Shown here piece after piece: positions 17,463-27,381 of a DNA stretch of 64,000 bases. This stretch comes from JBFXJF01 sp050175155 (GTDB lineage: Bacteria; Bacillota; Bacilli; Tepidibacillales; Tepidibacillaceae). The position numbers were made by a program, and so were the translations under genes. Each line of letters begins with the position of its first letter. Position 1 is the first letter of the stretch. The notes beneath the pieces were generated by a model. The model was not told the DNA's origin. It did not search any database and worked only from the letters and a program-made list of their open reading frames with translations. Where the stretch lies: contig JBFXJF010000010.1 in assembly GCA_050175155.1 (NCBI GenBank), forward strand, positions 13,021 to 77,020, in the 5' to 3' direction.

Positions 17463-18863
17463 CTATTTTGCTTTTTCCACAGCTTCTTCAATTGCCCCTA
17501 CGAACATAAAAGCTGATTCTGGTAGTTCATCATGCTTGCCCTCTAGAATTTCTTTAAATCCACGTACCGTTTCTTTAATTGGAACGTATTTTCCTTTATA
17601 TCCAGTAAATTGTTCAGCTACTGAGAAAGGTTGTGATAAGAATCTTTGAATTTTTCGAGCACGTGATACTGTTAATCTATCTTCTTCTGAAAGCTCGTCC
17701 ATACCTAAAATTGCAATTATATCTTGTAATTCCTTATAACGCTGAAGTATTCTCTGTACTTCTCTTGCCACATAATAATGTTCTTCTCCAACAACTGCAG
17801 GAGTTAAAATACGTGATGTTGATCCTAATGCATCAACAGCCGGATAAATTCCTAACTCGGCAATTTTTCGATCTAAGTTAGTAGTTGCATCCAAATGAGA
17901 AAAAGTCGTTGCTGGTGCAGGGTCAGTATAATCGTCGGCAGGTACATAAATGGCCTGTATTGATGTTACTGAACCTTTTTTAGTAGATGTAATTCTTTCT
18001 TGAAGCTGTCCCATTTCAGTTGCAAGTGTTGGTTGGTAACCAACCGCTGAAGGCATTCGACCTAATAGTGCCGAAACCTCAGATCCAGCTTGCGTGAAAC
18101 GGAATATGTTATCTACAAATAGTAGAACGTCTTGTCCTTGTACATCACGGAAATATTCAGCCATAGTTAACCCAGCTAAGGCAACACGCAAACGTGCCCC
18201 TGGCGGTTCATTCATTTGTCCGAATACCATTGCTGTTTTGTTAATTACTCCAGAATCTTTCATCTCATGATATAAGTCATTTCCCTCACGTGTACGTTCT
18301 CCTACACCTGCGAAAACAGATAAACCACCATGTTCTTGTGCTATGTTATTAATTAATTCCTGAATCAAAACGGTCTTACCAACTCCAGCACCACCAAAGA
18401 GTCCAATCTTTCCACCCTTAACATATGGTGCAAGTAAGTCAATAACTTTAATACCTGTCTCTAATATTTCATCCTGTGTAGATAGTTCGTCGAATTTCGG
18501 TGCAAGACGATGAATCGGATTATATTCTTTAGCGTTTACTTCTCCTGCTTCATCAACTGGCTCCCCTAAAACATTAAAAATTCGACCTAGTGTCACTTCA
18601 CCTACTGGAACTTTAATTGGGCTTCCAGTATCTTCTGCTTCCATACCGCGAACTAATCCATCAGTAGATGCCATCGCAACACAACGAACTATACTATCTC
18701 CTAGATGAGTAGCAACCTCAACAACCAGTTTTAAATCCTTCTCACCTTTAGATTTAGCTTTATGCTGTATGATAATAGCATTATAGATTTCAGGTAAAGA
18801 TCCGCTTTCAAATTGAATGTCTACAACCGGACCCATAACTTGAATAACGTTTCCTTTACTCAT
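17463..18863 (-). CDS. atpD: ATP synthase F1 beta subunit
   Basis: This 466-residue catalytic subunit has the P-loop GGAGVGKTVLIQELI, the catalytic glutamate region GERTREGNDLYHEM, and the DELSEED sequence intact as DELSEEDRLTV. It makes ATP at the interfaces with alpha. Length and motifs are canonical. Confidence 0.98.
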   Translation of the reverse strand: MSKGNVIQVMGPVVDIQFESGSLPEIYNAIIIQHKAKSKGEKDLKLVVEVATHLGDSIVRCVAMASTDGLVRGMEAEDTGSPIKVPVGEVTLGRIFNVLGEPVDEAGEVNAKEYNPIHRLAPKFDELSTQDEILETGIKVIDLLAPYVKGGKIGLFGGAGVGKTVLIQELINNIAQEHGGLSVFAGVGERTREGNDLYHEMKDSGVINKTAMVFGQMNEPPGARLRVALAGLTMAEYFRDVQGQDVLLFVDNIFRFTQAGSEVSALLGRMPSAVGYQPTLATEMGQLQERITSTKKGSVTSIQAIYVPADDYTDPAPATTFSHLDATTNLDRKIAELGIYPAVDALGSTSRILTPAVVGEEHYYVAREVQRILQRYKELQDIIAILGMDELSEEDRLTVSRARKIQRFLSQPFSVAEQFTGYKGKYVPIKETVRGFKEILEGKHDELPESAFMFVGAIEEAVEKAK

Positions 18864-18890
18864 TAATGTACCCCCTTACGTAATTGAATA

Positions 18891-19754
18891 TTAAGACAAG
18901 GCATTAGCTCCAGCAACAATTTCAGTAATTTCCTGGGTAATTGAAGCTTGTCTTGCTCTGTTGAAAGTTAATGTTAAGCCATTAATCATATCATCAGCAT
19001 TACTAGTTGCACTATCCATTGCAGTCATTCGTGCTCCATTTTCACTTGCCTTAGCATTTAATAATGCGCTATAGATAAGTGTTTCTGCATAGCGTGGCAA
19101 TAGTACGTTTAATACTTCTTCAGCTGAAGGTTCGAATTCAATAATGGCTGAGACGCTAGTCTCTTCCGATTTAACATTGGTTAAAGGAAGAAGCTTCATT
19201 TCAGTTGGAATCTGTGTCATTGCACTTACAAATTCATTGTAATGTACATACACTTGATCAAAAACCCCTTCAGCATACATACTTACTACTGTGTTGGCTA
19301 TATTTTTAATTTCTAAGAAAGTAGGTGCGTCAGATAACCCTATTATTTCACCGACTATCGGAAATTCACGCCTTTTTAAGAAATCGCGTCCTTTTCTTCC
19401 AATAACAAAAATATCGTATTCGTCAGGAGAGTTATGGCGTTCTTTAATTGTTAATACCAACTTCCTAAGAAGGTTAGAGTTATAACCACCCGCTAATCCC
19501 TGATCAGAGGTTATTACTAGATAACCAGTTTTTTTGATATCCCGAACTTCTAATAAAGGATGTTCAGCAATTTCATTTTTAGAAGCTATAGAGGATATTA
19601 CTTCGCTCATTTTTTCGGTATATGGGCGCGATTCTTCTGCACGCTCTTGCGCACGACGAAGCTTTGCTGCCGCTACCATTTTCATCGCTTTTGTTATTTG
19701 TTTAGTGTTCTGCACGCTCTTGATACGACGCTTAATCTCTCGAGTCCCCTGCAT
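18891..19754 (-). CDS. atpG: ATP synthase F1 gamma subunit
   Basis: This 287-residue rotor shaft has the typical N-terminal helix MQGTREIKRRIKSVQNTKQI and a C-terminal helix with TLTFNRARQASITQEITEI. The start at 19754 follows GGTGGAGAAGG directly. The ten extra residues upstream (MVLCKRWWRR) come from reading through the ribosome site. Confidence 0.96.
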   Translation of the reverse strand: MQGTREIKRRIKSVQNTKQITKAMKMVAAAKLRRAQERAEESRPYTEKMSEVISSIASKNEIAEHPLLEVRDIKKTGYLVITSDQGLAGGYNSNLLRKLVLTIKERHNSPDEYDIFVIGRKGRDFLKRREFPIVGEIIGLSDAPTFLEIKNIANTVVSMYAEGVFDQVYVHYNEFVSAMTQIPTEMKLLPLTNVKSEETSVSAIIEFEPSAEEVLNVLLPRYAETLIYSALLNAKASENGARMTAMDSATSNADDMINGLTLTFNRARQASITQEITEIVAGANALS

Positions 19755-19805
19755 CCTTCTCCACCACCTTTTACAAAGCACCATCTAGTGCTTTATCTAG
19801 AAGAA

Positions 19806-21323
19806 CTATATGCTTGATACAATAAATGTTTTCTTAAAATCATTTAATGCTGCTACTAACTTTTCTTCTGTTTCCTTAGTTAAATCTTTACTCTCACGAA
19901 TTACTTTGAAGATATCATCATGATTTTCACTTAGAAAAGCATGCATCTCTTTCTCAAATCTTTTTACATCACCTAATGAAATATCGTCAACAAATCCTTT
20001 TATTGCACTATATATTGATACCACCTGTTTCTCTACAGGCATTGGTTGATATTGGTCCTGCTTAAGCATTTCCATTGTACGAGAACCTCTTGTTAGTTTG
20101 GACTGAGTAGCTTTATCTAAATCAGAACCAAATTGTGAGAATGCCTGCAATTCACGATATTGAGCCAGGTCTAAACGAAGTGTTCCGGCTACTTTCTTCA
20201 TCGCTTTTATTTGTGCAGATCCTCCAACACGAGATACTGATAACCCTACGCTTACTGCAGGACGCATACCAGAATAGAACAAGTCTGATTCTAAGAAAAT
20301 TTGTCCGTCAGTAATTGATATAACATTGGTTGGAATATAAGCTGACACGTCTCCCGCTTGTGTTTCTATAAATGGTAGGGCAGTCAGTGAACCCCCACCT
20401 AGTTTGTCGCTCAATTTAGCGGCACGCTCAAGTAGACGTGAATGTAAGTAGAATACATCTCCTGGAAAAGCTTCTCGTCCTGGTGGACGGCGAAGTAAAA
20501 GAGAAAGCTCACGATAGGCTGCAGCTTGTTTGGAAAGATCATCGTAAACAACTAGTACGTGTTGACCTTTATACATGAAGTATTCACCCATCGATACTCC
20601 TGTATAAGGAGCTAGATATAATAACGGCGCAGGATCAGATGCCCCCGCAGTTACTACAATTGTATATTCCATTGCGCCATGCTTACGTAATGTTTCTACT
20701 ACGCTTGCCACCGTTGATTGTTTTTGTCCAATCGCAACATAGATACAAATCATATCTTGTCCCTTTTGGTTTATAATTGTGTCAATTGCTATTGCTGTTT
20801 TACCTGTCTGACGGTCTCCAATTATCAACTCACGTTGTCCTCGTCCAATAGGTACCATTGAATCAATCGCTTTTAACCCAGTTTGCATTGGCTCATGTAC
20901 CGATTTTCTATCGATAACGCCTGGCGCCGGTGATTCAATTGGTCGATATTCTGCTGCAATAATCGGGCCATTGCCATCTATAGGTTGTCCTAATGGGTCA
21001 ACCACTCTTCCAAGCAGTCCTTCTCCAACAGGAACCTCCATAATTCTTCCAGTCCTTTTTACTTGGTCTCCTTCACGAATATCAGTATATGGACCAAGAA
21101 TGATTACACCAACATTATGCTCCTCAAGGTTTTGAACCATCCCCATTACACCGTTTGCAAATTCTAATAATTCACCAGCCATTGCATTGGCTAAACCATG
21201 TATACGGGCAATTCCATCACCTATTTGAATAACAGTACCAACTTCGGATACCTCGATTTTCAATTCATAGGACTCTATTTGTTGTTTAATTAGCGAGCTG
21301 ATTTCTTCAGGTCTAATACTCAT
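19806..21323 (-). CDS. atpA: ATP synthase F1 alpha subunit
   Basis: This 505-residue non-catalytic nucleotide-binding subunit has the P-loop GDRQTGKTAIAIDTI and the ATP-synthase signature PAVSVGLSVSRVG, close to the family form. It pairs with beta in the F1 hexamer. It lies between atpH and atpG in the standard order. Confidence 0.98.
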   Translation of the reverse strand: MSIRPEEISSLIKQQIESYELKIEVSEVGTVIQIGDGIARIHGLANAMAGELLEFANGVMGMVQNLEEHNVGVIILGPYTDIREGDQVKRTGRIMEVPVGEGLLGRVVDPLGQPIDGNGPIIAAEYRPIESPAPGVIDRKSVHEPMQTGLKAIDSMVPIGRGQRELIIGDRQTGKTAIAIDTIINQKGQDMICIYVAIGQKQSTVASVVETLRKHGAMEYTIVVTAGASDPAPLLYLAPYTGVSMGEYFMYKGQHVLVVYDDLSKQAAAYRELSLLLRRPPGREAFPGDVFYLHSRLLERAAKLSDKLGGGSLTALPFIETQAGDVSAYIPTNVISITDGQIFLESDLFYSGMRPAVSVGLSVSRVGGSAQIKAMKKVAGTLRLDLAQYRELQAFSQFGSDLDKATQSKLTRGSRTMEMLKQDQYQPMPVEKQVVSIYSAIKGFVDDISLGDVKRFEKEMHAFLSENHDDIFKVIRESKDLTKETEEKLVAALNDFKKTFIVSSI

Positions 21324-21339
21324 ATTTTCACCCCTATCC

Positions 21340-21885
21340 TTAAACTCGCGATGTAGTTAGGCTTCTTTTCATCACTTGTAATTTTGTTTTAATGCTTCCA
21401 TCATAAACCTTATCTTCAATTCTTATTACCATACCGCCTAAAATTGAAGAATCGATTTTATTTATTAAACGAACTTTTTTGCCGAATTTATTTTTAAATG
21501 ATTCTGCAATTCTATCTTTTTCTTTTTCATTAAGAGAAACTACCGATATCGCCTCAACATCAATAATTTCCCGATGAATGTTTGCTAATTTCACATATTG
21601 ATTTAAAATTTCACCCAATACTTCTTGACGATTATTGTCAATCAATTGAAAAAGCATGTTTTTAGTAAGTTTTAAGATTTTATCACTTAAAGCAGAAGCA
21701 ATTATCTTTTTCTTCACTTCTCTTGTAATTTGCGGATGAGCTAAAAATCTTCTTATTTCTTCGTCATCGTAAATAACTTTGATAATGAGTTGTAAGTCTT
21801 GCTCCATTCTATCTAATAAATCTGTCTCTTTAGTTAGTTCAAACAAAGCCTTAGCGTAACGTTTCGCAGCTAGTCCCTCAATCAT
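21340..21885 (-). CDS. atpH: ATP synthase F1 delta subunit
   Basis: This 181-residue peripheral-stalk subunit connects the b dimer to the top of F1. The N-terminal helical domain (AAKRYAKALFEL) and the C-terminal GGMVIRIEDKVYDGSIKTKL motif are diagnostic. The start overlaps the atpF stop by 4 bp. Confidence 0.95.
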   Translation of the reverse strand: MIEGLAAKRYAKALFELTKETDLLDRMEQDLQLIIKVIYDDEEIRRFLAHPQITREVKKKIIASALSDKILKLTKNMLFQLIDNNRQEVLGEILNQYVKLANIHREIIDVEAISVVSLNEKEKDRIAESFKNKFGKKVRLINKIDSSILGGMVIRIEDKVYDGSIKTKLQVMKRSLTTSRV

Positions 21886-22367
21886 TGGACTTCTCCTACT
21901 TCCTTAATCATTTCATCAATAAACTTAGATTGGCCTTGTAAATCAATTTCCTTCTCAATTAATTTAGAAGCAATTAATACTGATAAAACACCAACCTGTT
22001 TACGTAGTTCATCAACGGCCTTGTTTTTTTCTTGTTGAATTTCTTGTACTGCTTGATCCTTAATGCGTACCGCCTCTGCTTTGGCAGTTGCAATTATCTC
22101 TTCAGCTTGCTTTGAGCTAGATACCCTTGCTCTTTCAATCATTTCTTGAGCTTCAATACGAGCTTCTTGAAAATTCTCTTTTTGCTCTTTTAATATTTTT
22201 TCTGCTTCTAATTTGTTATTTTCTGCACTACTTATTTGCTCTTTGATATTTTCTTGACGAGTTTCCATTATATTCACTAATGGACCAAACGCATATCTCT
22301 TTAAAAGCAAAAATAATATAATAAAGGCTACTATTTGAATAATAAAACTGCCCCATAATATTTCCAT
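21882..22367 (-). CDS. atpF: ATP synthase F0 b subunit
   Basis: This 161-residue subunit has one N-terminal membrane helix (about residues 5-22) and a long charged coiled coil (about 35-140) that forms the peripheral stalk as a dimer. It lies 66 bp after atpE and overlaps atpH. Confidence 0.95.
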   Translation of the reverse strand: MEILWGSFIIQIVAFIILFLLLKRYAFGPLVNIMETRQENIKEQISSAENNKLEAEKILKEQKENFQEARIEAQEMIERARVSSSKQAEEIIATAKAEAVRIKDQAVQEIQQEKNKAVDELRKQVGVLSVLIASKLIEKEIDLQGQSKFIDEMIKEVGEVQ

Positions 22368-22433
22368 AAGTTCTTCACACTCCCTCCTTCATTTAAAAGG
22401 AAGGCAGGGGAATAGCCCCTGCCAGGTACTATC

Positions 22434-22646
22434 TTAAGCATTCATCAACATAAATGCAATTACAACTGCTATAATAGGTAATGCCTCAATCAAACCTACA
22501 CCAATAAACATTGTTGTTTGAAGAATTCCACGCGCTTCTGGTTGTCTAGCAATTCCTTCAATTGTACGACTAATTACTAGTCCGTTACCAATACCTGCTC
22601 CTAAAGCTGCTAAACCTACCGCAATACCTGCTCCTATAAGTCCCAT
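22434..22646 (-). CDS. atpE: ATP synthase F0 c subunit
   Basis: This 70-residue two-helix proteolipid forms the rotor ring. The ion-carrying glutamate sits in GVGLIEALPIIAVV. The residue after it is Ala and the sodium-ligand pattern (Glu followed by Ser/Thr with a Gln in helix 1) is absent, so proton coupling is expected. A good AGGAGGATAT ribosome site precedes the ATG. Confidence 0.95.
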   Translation of the reverse strand: MGLIGAGIAVGLAALGAGIGNGLVISRTIEGIARQPEARGILQTTMFIGVGLIEALPIIAVVIAFMLMNA

Positions 22647-22736
22647 TAATATATCCTCCTTTTGAAAAATTAGATTTATATAATATTATTAATAAAGAAG
22701 ATAAGTAATTTTTATTAATAAAATTGATAACAAAGA

Positions 22737-23531
22737 TTAATGCTCTTCAGAAATTTTTTGCGAAATATATACCATGCTTAAAATCGTAAATACATATGCT
22801 TGGATACTACCAACAAAGATACTAAACGCTTGCCACACCACCATAGGAAATATTCCAATAAACCCTAAGCCAAGAATAACTGCTATTAATACCTCTCCTG
22901 CAAATATGTTCCCATAAAGACGCATTCCTAACGTTAGGAATTTTGATATTTCCTCAATTATATTAAGTGGTAACCAGACCGGATAAGGCTCAAAATAATG
23001 CTTGAGATATTTTTTTGTTCCTTTATATTGAATGCTTAAAATATGAGTCAAGATAATTATTGATAGTGCTAGTGCTAAAGTTATACTTACATCGGCAGTT
23101 GGAGATTTCCACCAAGCTACCTCTACTACTTGATGTCCATCATGATAAACCTCTGATTCATGAATCATCTCTTCGGTTATAATTTCCGAACCAAGAATTG
23201 TAAGTGGTTCTTCATGACTGGTTATTACATTGAGTGGTAGTCCTAACATGTTTCCCACGAAAATAAATAGTATTAATGTTACGGCCAAGAATACGAATTT
23301 TGTACCCTTCTTTGCGCCAACTGTACTACCTATAATGCCATAAACGAAATCGACTATCCATTCAAGAACATTCTGTAACCCTGAAGGTACACCAGAAGAT
23401 AATTTCCTAGTTCCAGCTAGAGCAATAATAATTACTATTATTGATGTTATAATTATCATTAATGTTGTTGAGAGGTTAACTTGCAACCATGGCATTGATT
23501 CTGAAGCCCAAACCGGTTGTATATGATCCAC
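22737..23531 (-). CDS. atpB: ATP synthase F0 a subunit
   Basis: This subunit of about 264 residues and five to six helices contains the essential arginine in the helix FLTLGMRLYGNIFAGEVL and forms the proton half-channels against the c ring. I favour a GTG start at 23531 (MDHIQPVWAS), placed after AAGGGGTG. The upstream ATG at 23549 has no ribosome site. A loop of about 35 acidic/His residues (EEPLTILGSEIITEEMIHES and following) is somewhat longer than in B. subtilis. Confidence 0.93.
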   Translation of the reverse strand: MDHIQPVWASESMPWLQVNLSTTLMIIITSIIVIIIALAGTRKLSSGVPSGLQNVLEWIVDFVYGIIGSTVGAKKGTKFVFLAVTLILFIFVGNMLGLPLNVITSHEEPLTILGSEIITEEMIHESEVYHDGHQVVEVAWWKSPTADVSITLALALSIIILTHILSIQYKGTKKYLKHYFEPYPVWLPLNIIEEISKFLTLGMRLYGNIFAGEVLIAVILGLGFIGIFPMVVWQAFSIFVGSIQAYVFTILSMVYISQKISEEH

Positions 23532-23573
23532 GGCTTTCACCCCTTTCATTGATAAAGTAGTTTCTTTTAGGTC

Positions 23574-23954
23574 TTAATTTGATTTTATAGTATCCACTGC
23601 TGAAATTATTTGTGTAATAAACAAACCTGTCAGAGTGGCATATAAATTAAAATATTGTGGATATTCTAGTACAAGCATAATTGTTAGTAGCGAAAGGGCC
23701 ATCCTAGTAAACATACCCGTGGAAGAATATTTCGTTTTATGCTTTTGATTAATATCAGCTGCTAATTCACCTATTTTATTTACTTTCCATGCTGCATAAA
23801 CTGTATTTAATAGACTAACAGCAGTTCCTAATATTAAACCTAAAAATATAGCTGAGTACGGAGTAAGAAGTCCAATTCCAAAAATAATTTCAAGTATAAG
23901 CGTGTATTTTGCTATGCGTATTATTTTTCTTTTATAGTTTTCTAAAAAATCCAC
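23574..23954 (-). CDS. atpI: ATP synthase subunit I
   Basis: This 126-residue, four-helix membrane protein lies upstream of atpB in the position of atpI. The family is reported to help c-ring assembly and magnesium supply. Sequence conservation is low in this family, so the call rests on helices, length and operon position. Confidence 0.8.
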   Translation of the reverse strand: MDFLENYKRKIIRIAKYTLILEIIFGIGLLTPYSAIFLGLILGTAVSLLNTVYAAWKVNKIGELAADINQKHKTKYSSTGMFTRMALSLLTIMLVLEYPQYFNLYATLTGLFITQIISAVDTIKSN

Positions 23955-23963
23955 AGTTAGTGA

Positions 23964-24185
23964 TCAATCCTCTAAATAGATTTTTATCAGCCTAATTATT
24001 GAAATTATGCCTATCGTAAACCCTAAGACTAGTCCAATAATCAAGAATAATGGTGAGCTTTGGAAGGATAAATCTAACTTTTTCCCTATCCACATACCAA
24101 TAATAACCATTATCGCTAAGTCAAGTCCTATTGCACTAACTAACCCAAAAGCATGCCAAGGATTTTCCTTGTTAATATTCATCAT
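23964..24185 (-). CDS. AtpZ/AtpI-family protein
   Basis: This 73-residue protein has two membrane helices (about residues 12-32 and 43-65) with the family patterns GLDLAIMVIIGMWIGKKLD and PLFLIIGLVLGF. Such proteins head many atp operons and, with AtpI, are thought to assist F0 assembly or cation transport. It is the first gene after the operon promoter, 9 bp before atpI. Confidence 0.8.
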   Translation of the reverse strand: MMNINKENPWHAFGLVSAIGLDLAIMVIIGMWIGKKLDLSFQSSPLFLIIGLVLGFTIGIISIIRLIKIYLED

Positions 24186-24226
24186 ACACTCCCATTACTT
24201 AGATAAATGATTATGTATACCAATTG

Positions 24227-24256
24227 TCAGTATACCAAAAACGCTTTCACTTTAGC
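24227..24256 (-). promoter_or_regulatory. Predicted sigma-A promoter of the atp operon
   Basis: On the minus strand TTGCTA and TATACT are separated by 18 bp, about 40 bp upstream of the first atp gene. TTGGTATAC occurs twice here, once overlapping the -10. Confidence 0.6.
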
Positions 24257-24310
24257 AAGATAAAATTCACATAATGTACAAATAAATAGTAAGCCTAAAA
24301 TTGCCTTTTT

Positions 24311-25417
24311 CTAGAACAAACTGCTTATTGCGTCTGCTATTCTTTCCGATGCAAATCCATCTCCATATGGGTTAGCGGCTTTGGCCATTTTATCATAAGC
24401 AGATTTATCAGTTAGCAGTTCATCTGCAGTATTAAATATATCATTTTCATCTGTACCTACTAATTTTAATGTACCAGCCTCTACTCCCTCTGGACGCTCA
24501 GTTGTATTTCGTAGTACAAGAACAGGTACACCGAAGTATGGCGCCTCTTCTTGTAATCCTCCTGAATCAGTAAGTATCAGATGTGCTCGGGACTCAAAAT
24601 TATGAAAATCTACTACGTCTAATGGGTTTAAAAGGTAGATTCGTTCATTATTCCCTAGTATTCTTTTTACGGTCTCTTGAACCAACGGATTTAGATGAAC
24701 GGGGAAAACTACTGCAATATCCTCATGCTTTTCAACTAAACGATTTATAGCTTTGAATATATTCTCCATTGGAGCACCAAGGTTTTCTCTTCTATGAGCA
24801 GTAACTAATATCATTCTTTTTCCTGTTAGTTTTTCAAGTATTGGGTGTTCGTAGCTTTCCTTTACGGTTGTCTTAAAAGAGTCAATTACAGTATTACCTG
24901 TTATAAATATTGTTTCTTCTCTTTTATTTTCTTTCCTTAGATTGTTTGCTGACCAATCAGTTGGTGCAAAGTGAATATCTGCAATTACCCCAGTAAGTTG
25001 ACGATTTATTTCTTCCGGAAAAGGAGATTTCTTATCCCAAGTTCTAAGTCCTGCTTCCACATGCCCGACTGGTATCTGCTGATAAAAAGCAGCTAAGCTA
25101 CCTAGAAAGGTTGTACTTGTGTCACCGTGAACAAGAACAATATCAGGTTTCTCTTTAATCATTACCTCTTCCAATCCCTTTAGTGCACGAACTGTTATCT
25201 CTACTAAGGTTTGTTTTTCTTTCATTATATTAAGGTCATAGTTAGGAAAAATTTTAAATACATCTAGTACTTGATCAAGCATTTCTCTATGTTGTGCTGT
25301 TACACATACAATACATTCAAAATCTTCTTTTCTTTGTTGTAATAATTGAACTAACGGCGCCATTTTTATTGCTTCAGGCCTAGTTCCAAATATTGTTAAA
25401 ACTTTAATCTTCTTCAT
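24311..25417 (-). CDS. mnaA: UDP-N-acetylglucosamine 2-epimerase (non-hydrolysing)
   Basis: This 368-residue cytoplasmic enzyme interconverts UDP-GlcNAc and UDP-ManNAc for teichoic acid linkage units or other wall glycans. Recognisable segments are TIFGTRPEAIKMAPL, VHGDTSTTFLGSLAAFY, VGHVEAGLRTWDKKSPFPEE and LTDSGGLQEEAP. The start MKKIKVLTIFG at 25417 follows GGAGCGCAGAG. The 15 upstream residues overlap the upp end. Position between upp and atp matches B. subtilis. Confidence 0.95.
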   Translation of the reverse strand: MKKIKVLTIFGTRPEAIKMAPLVQLLQQRKEDFECIVCVTAQHREMLDQVLDVFKIFPNYDLNIMKEKQTLVEITVRALKGLEEVMIKEKPDIVLVHGDTSTTFLGSLAAFYQQIPVGHVEAGLRTWDKKSPFPEEINRQLTGVIADIHFAPTDWSANNLRKENKREETIFITGNTVIDSFKTTVKESYEHPILEKLTGKRMILVTAHRRENLGAPMENIFKAINRLVEKHEDIAVVFPVHLNPLVQETVKRILGNNERIYLLNPLDVVDFHNFESRAHLILTDSGGLQEEAPYFGVPVLVLRNTTERPEGVEAGTLKLVGTDENDIFNTADELLTDKSAYDKMAKAANPYGDGFASERIADAISSLF

Positions 25418-25427
25418 CTCTGCGCTC

Positions 25428-26057
25428 CTATTTTGTACCAAATAATCGATCCCCCGCGTCACCTAATCCTGGAACTATATATCCATGTTCATTCAGTCTT
25501 TCGTCAACAGCAGCAACAAATATATCGACGTCGTCATGTTCATTTTGTAGATATTCAATTCCCTCAGGCGCAGCAATTAGACACATAAGTTTAATATTTT
25601 TAACATCCTTTTTCTTAAGTAAGTGAATTGCCGCTGCTGCCGATCCACCAGTTGCTAGCATTGGATCAATTACTATTAAATCACGTTCGGAAACGTCTGA
25701 AGGAAGTTTTAGATAATATTCTACAGGCTTTAGTGTATCAGGATCTCGATATAATCCTATATGCCCTATCTTTGCTGCAGGTATTATTTTTAGTATACCA
25801 TCAACCATTCCAAGTCCTGCCCGCAAAATAGGAACAATACCGATTTTTTTACCCGTTGCTATTTTTGATTTTGTTTTGCAAATGGGAGTTTCAATCTCTA
25901 CTTCTTCTAGATGTATATCCCTAGTAATTTCATAAGCCATTAATGTAGCTACTTCATCCATTAACTCGCGAAATTCCTTTGTACCTGTGTCTTTATTCCT
26001 AATAAATGTAAGCTTATGCTGAATCAATGGATGATCAAATACATATAACCTTGACAT
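25428..26057 (-). CDS. upp: Uracil phosphoribosyltransferase
   Basis: This 209-residue enzyme makes UMP from uracil and PRPP in pyrimidine salvage. The PRPP loop is visible as VIDPMLATGGSAAAA and the C-terminal uracil-binding region as GYIVPGLGDAGDRLFGTK. It lies downstream of glyA as in other Bacillales. Confidence 0.97.
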   Translation of the reverse strand: MSRLYVFDHPLIQHKLTFIRNKDTGTKEFRELMDEVATLMAYEITRDIHLEEVEIETPICKTKSKIATGKKIGIVPILRAGLGMVDGILKIIPAAKIGHIGLYRDPDTLKPVEYYLKLPSDVSERDLIVIDPMLATGGSAAAAIHLLKKKDVKNIKLMCLIAAPEGIEYLQNEHDDVDIFVAAVDERLNEHGYIVPGLGDAGDRLFGTK

Positions 26058-26095
26058 ATAAACACTCCCATAAATTTAGACTTCTTCTCTATAGT

Positions 26096-27337
26096 TTAGA
26101 ATCCTGGATATAAAGGATATTTTTTCGTTAGTTCTTCTACTTTTCCCTTCGCTCTATTATGTACTTCGAAATCATTCGGATTTTTTAATGTCATTTCTAG
26201 TATCTCAGCGATTTCCGTCATTGCTTCTAGATCCATTCCTCTAGTTGTTACAGCTGCGGTACCGATTCTAATTCCACTTGTTACAAAAGGACTTTTTTGT
26301 TCAAATGGGATCGTATTCTTATTACATGTAACCCCTACTTCATCAAGTAAATGTTCAGCGTCTTTGCCAGTTATGTCTATATTAGTCAGATCAATAAGTA
26401 TCAGATGATTATCCGTACCACCTGAAACTAATCTGAAACCTTTTTCAGTTAGTTTGTTTGCAAGATGTTTACTATTCGTAACTACATTCTTGGCATATTC
26501 TTTAAACTCTGGCTCTAAAACTTCAGCAAATGCTACCGCTTTAGCTGCTATTACGTGCATTAGTGGACCACCCTGAATTCCAGGGAAAATAGCCTTGTCA
26601 ATCGCCTTTGCATATTCTTCTTTACAAAGTATCATTCCGCCACGAGGTCCCCGAAGGGTTTTATGAGTTGTTGTTGTTACAAAGTCCGCATATGGTACTG
26701 GACTAGGATGTTCTCCTGCTGCTACTAAACCCGCAATATGTGCCATGTCAACCATTAATAAGGCACCTACTTCGTCAGCTATTGCTTTCATTTTTTCAAA
26801 ATCAATTATCCTTGGGTAGGCACTTGCACCAGCAACAATCATTTTGGGTCTGTTTTCTTTTGCTAGTTCTCTAACTTTTTCGTAGTCAATCACTTCTGTT
26901 TCCTTATCGACTTGATAGGAGATGAAATTATATAGTACTCCGGAAAAATTAACTTGACTACCGTGGGTTAAATGTCCACCATGCGAAAGATCCATTCCTA
27001 GTACAGTATCCCCTGGCTTTAACATCGCAAAATATACGGCCATATTGGCTTGTGCACCTGAGTGTGGTTGTACGTTAGCATGCTCTGCTTTAAAAATCTC
27101 TTTGGCACGATCCCTTGCTATATTTTCAACTATGTCTACACATTCACATCCACCGTAGTATCTTTTGCCTGGGTAACCCTCTGCATATTTATTCGTTAAT
27201 ACTGTTCCAAGAGCTTCTAATACTGCTTCACTTACGAAGTTTTCTGAAGCAATAAGCTCTATTTTTGAGCGCTGACGATTTAGTTCTAAATCTATTGCTT
27301 CAGCAATTTTCGAATCATATTTTCTTAAGTTTTTCAT
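26096..27337 (-). CDS. glyA: Serine hydroxymethyltransferase
   Basis: This 413-residue PLP enzyme converts serine and tetrahydrofolate to glycine and methylene-THF. The PLP lysine lies in TTTTHKTLRGPRGG, and YAEGYPGKRYYGGCE and DMAHIAGLVAAGEH are conserved. The start MKNLRKYDSK at 27337 follows a GGTGGGGG ribosome site 8 bp upstream. Upstream in-frame residues are discarded. Confidence 0.97.
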   Translation of the reverse strand: MKNLRKYDSKIAEAIDLELNRQRSKIELIASENFVSEAVLEALGTVLTNKYAEGYPGKRYYGGCECVDIVENIARDRAKEIFKAEHANVQPHSGAQANMAVYFAMLKPGDTVLGMDLSHGGHLTHGSQVNFSGVLYNFISYQVDKETEVIDYEKVRELAKENRPKMIVAGASAYPRIIDFEKMKAIADEVGALLMVDMAHIAGLVAAGEHPSPVPYADFVTTTTHKTLRGPRGGMILCKEEYAKAIDKAIFPGIQGGPLMHVIAAKAVAFAEVLEPEFKEYAKNVVTNSKHLANKLTEKGFRLVSGGTDNHLILIDLTNIDITGKDAEHLLDEVGVTCNKNTIPFEQKSPFVTSGIRIGTAAVTTRGMDLEAMTEIAEILEMTLKNPNDFEVHNRAKGKVEELTKKYPLYPGF

Positions 27338-27381
27338 TATATAATCCCCCACCTATGTTTATTAGTATTTTTATACTTAAT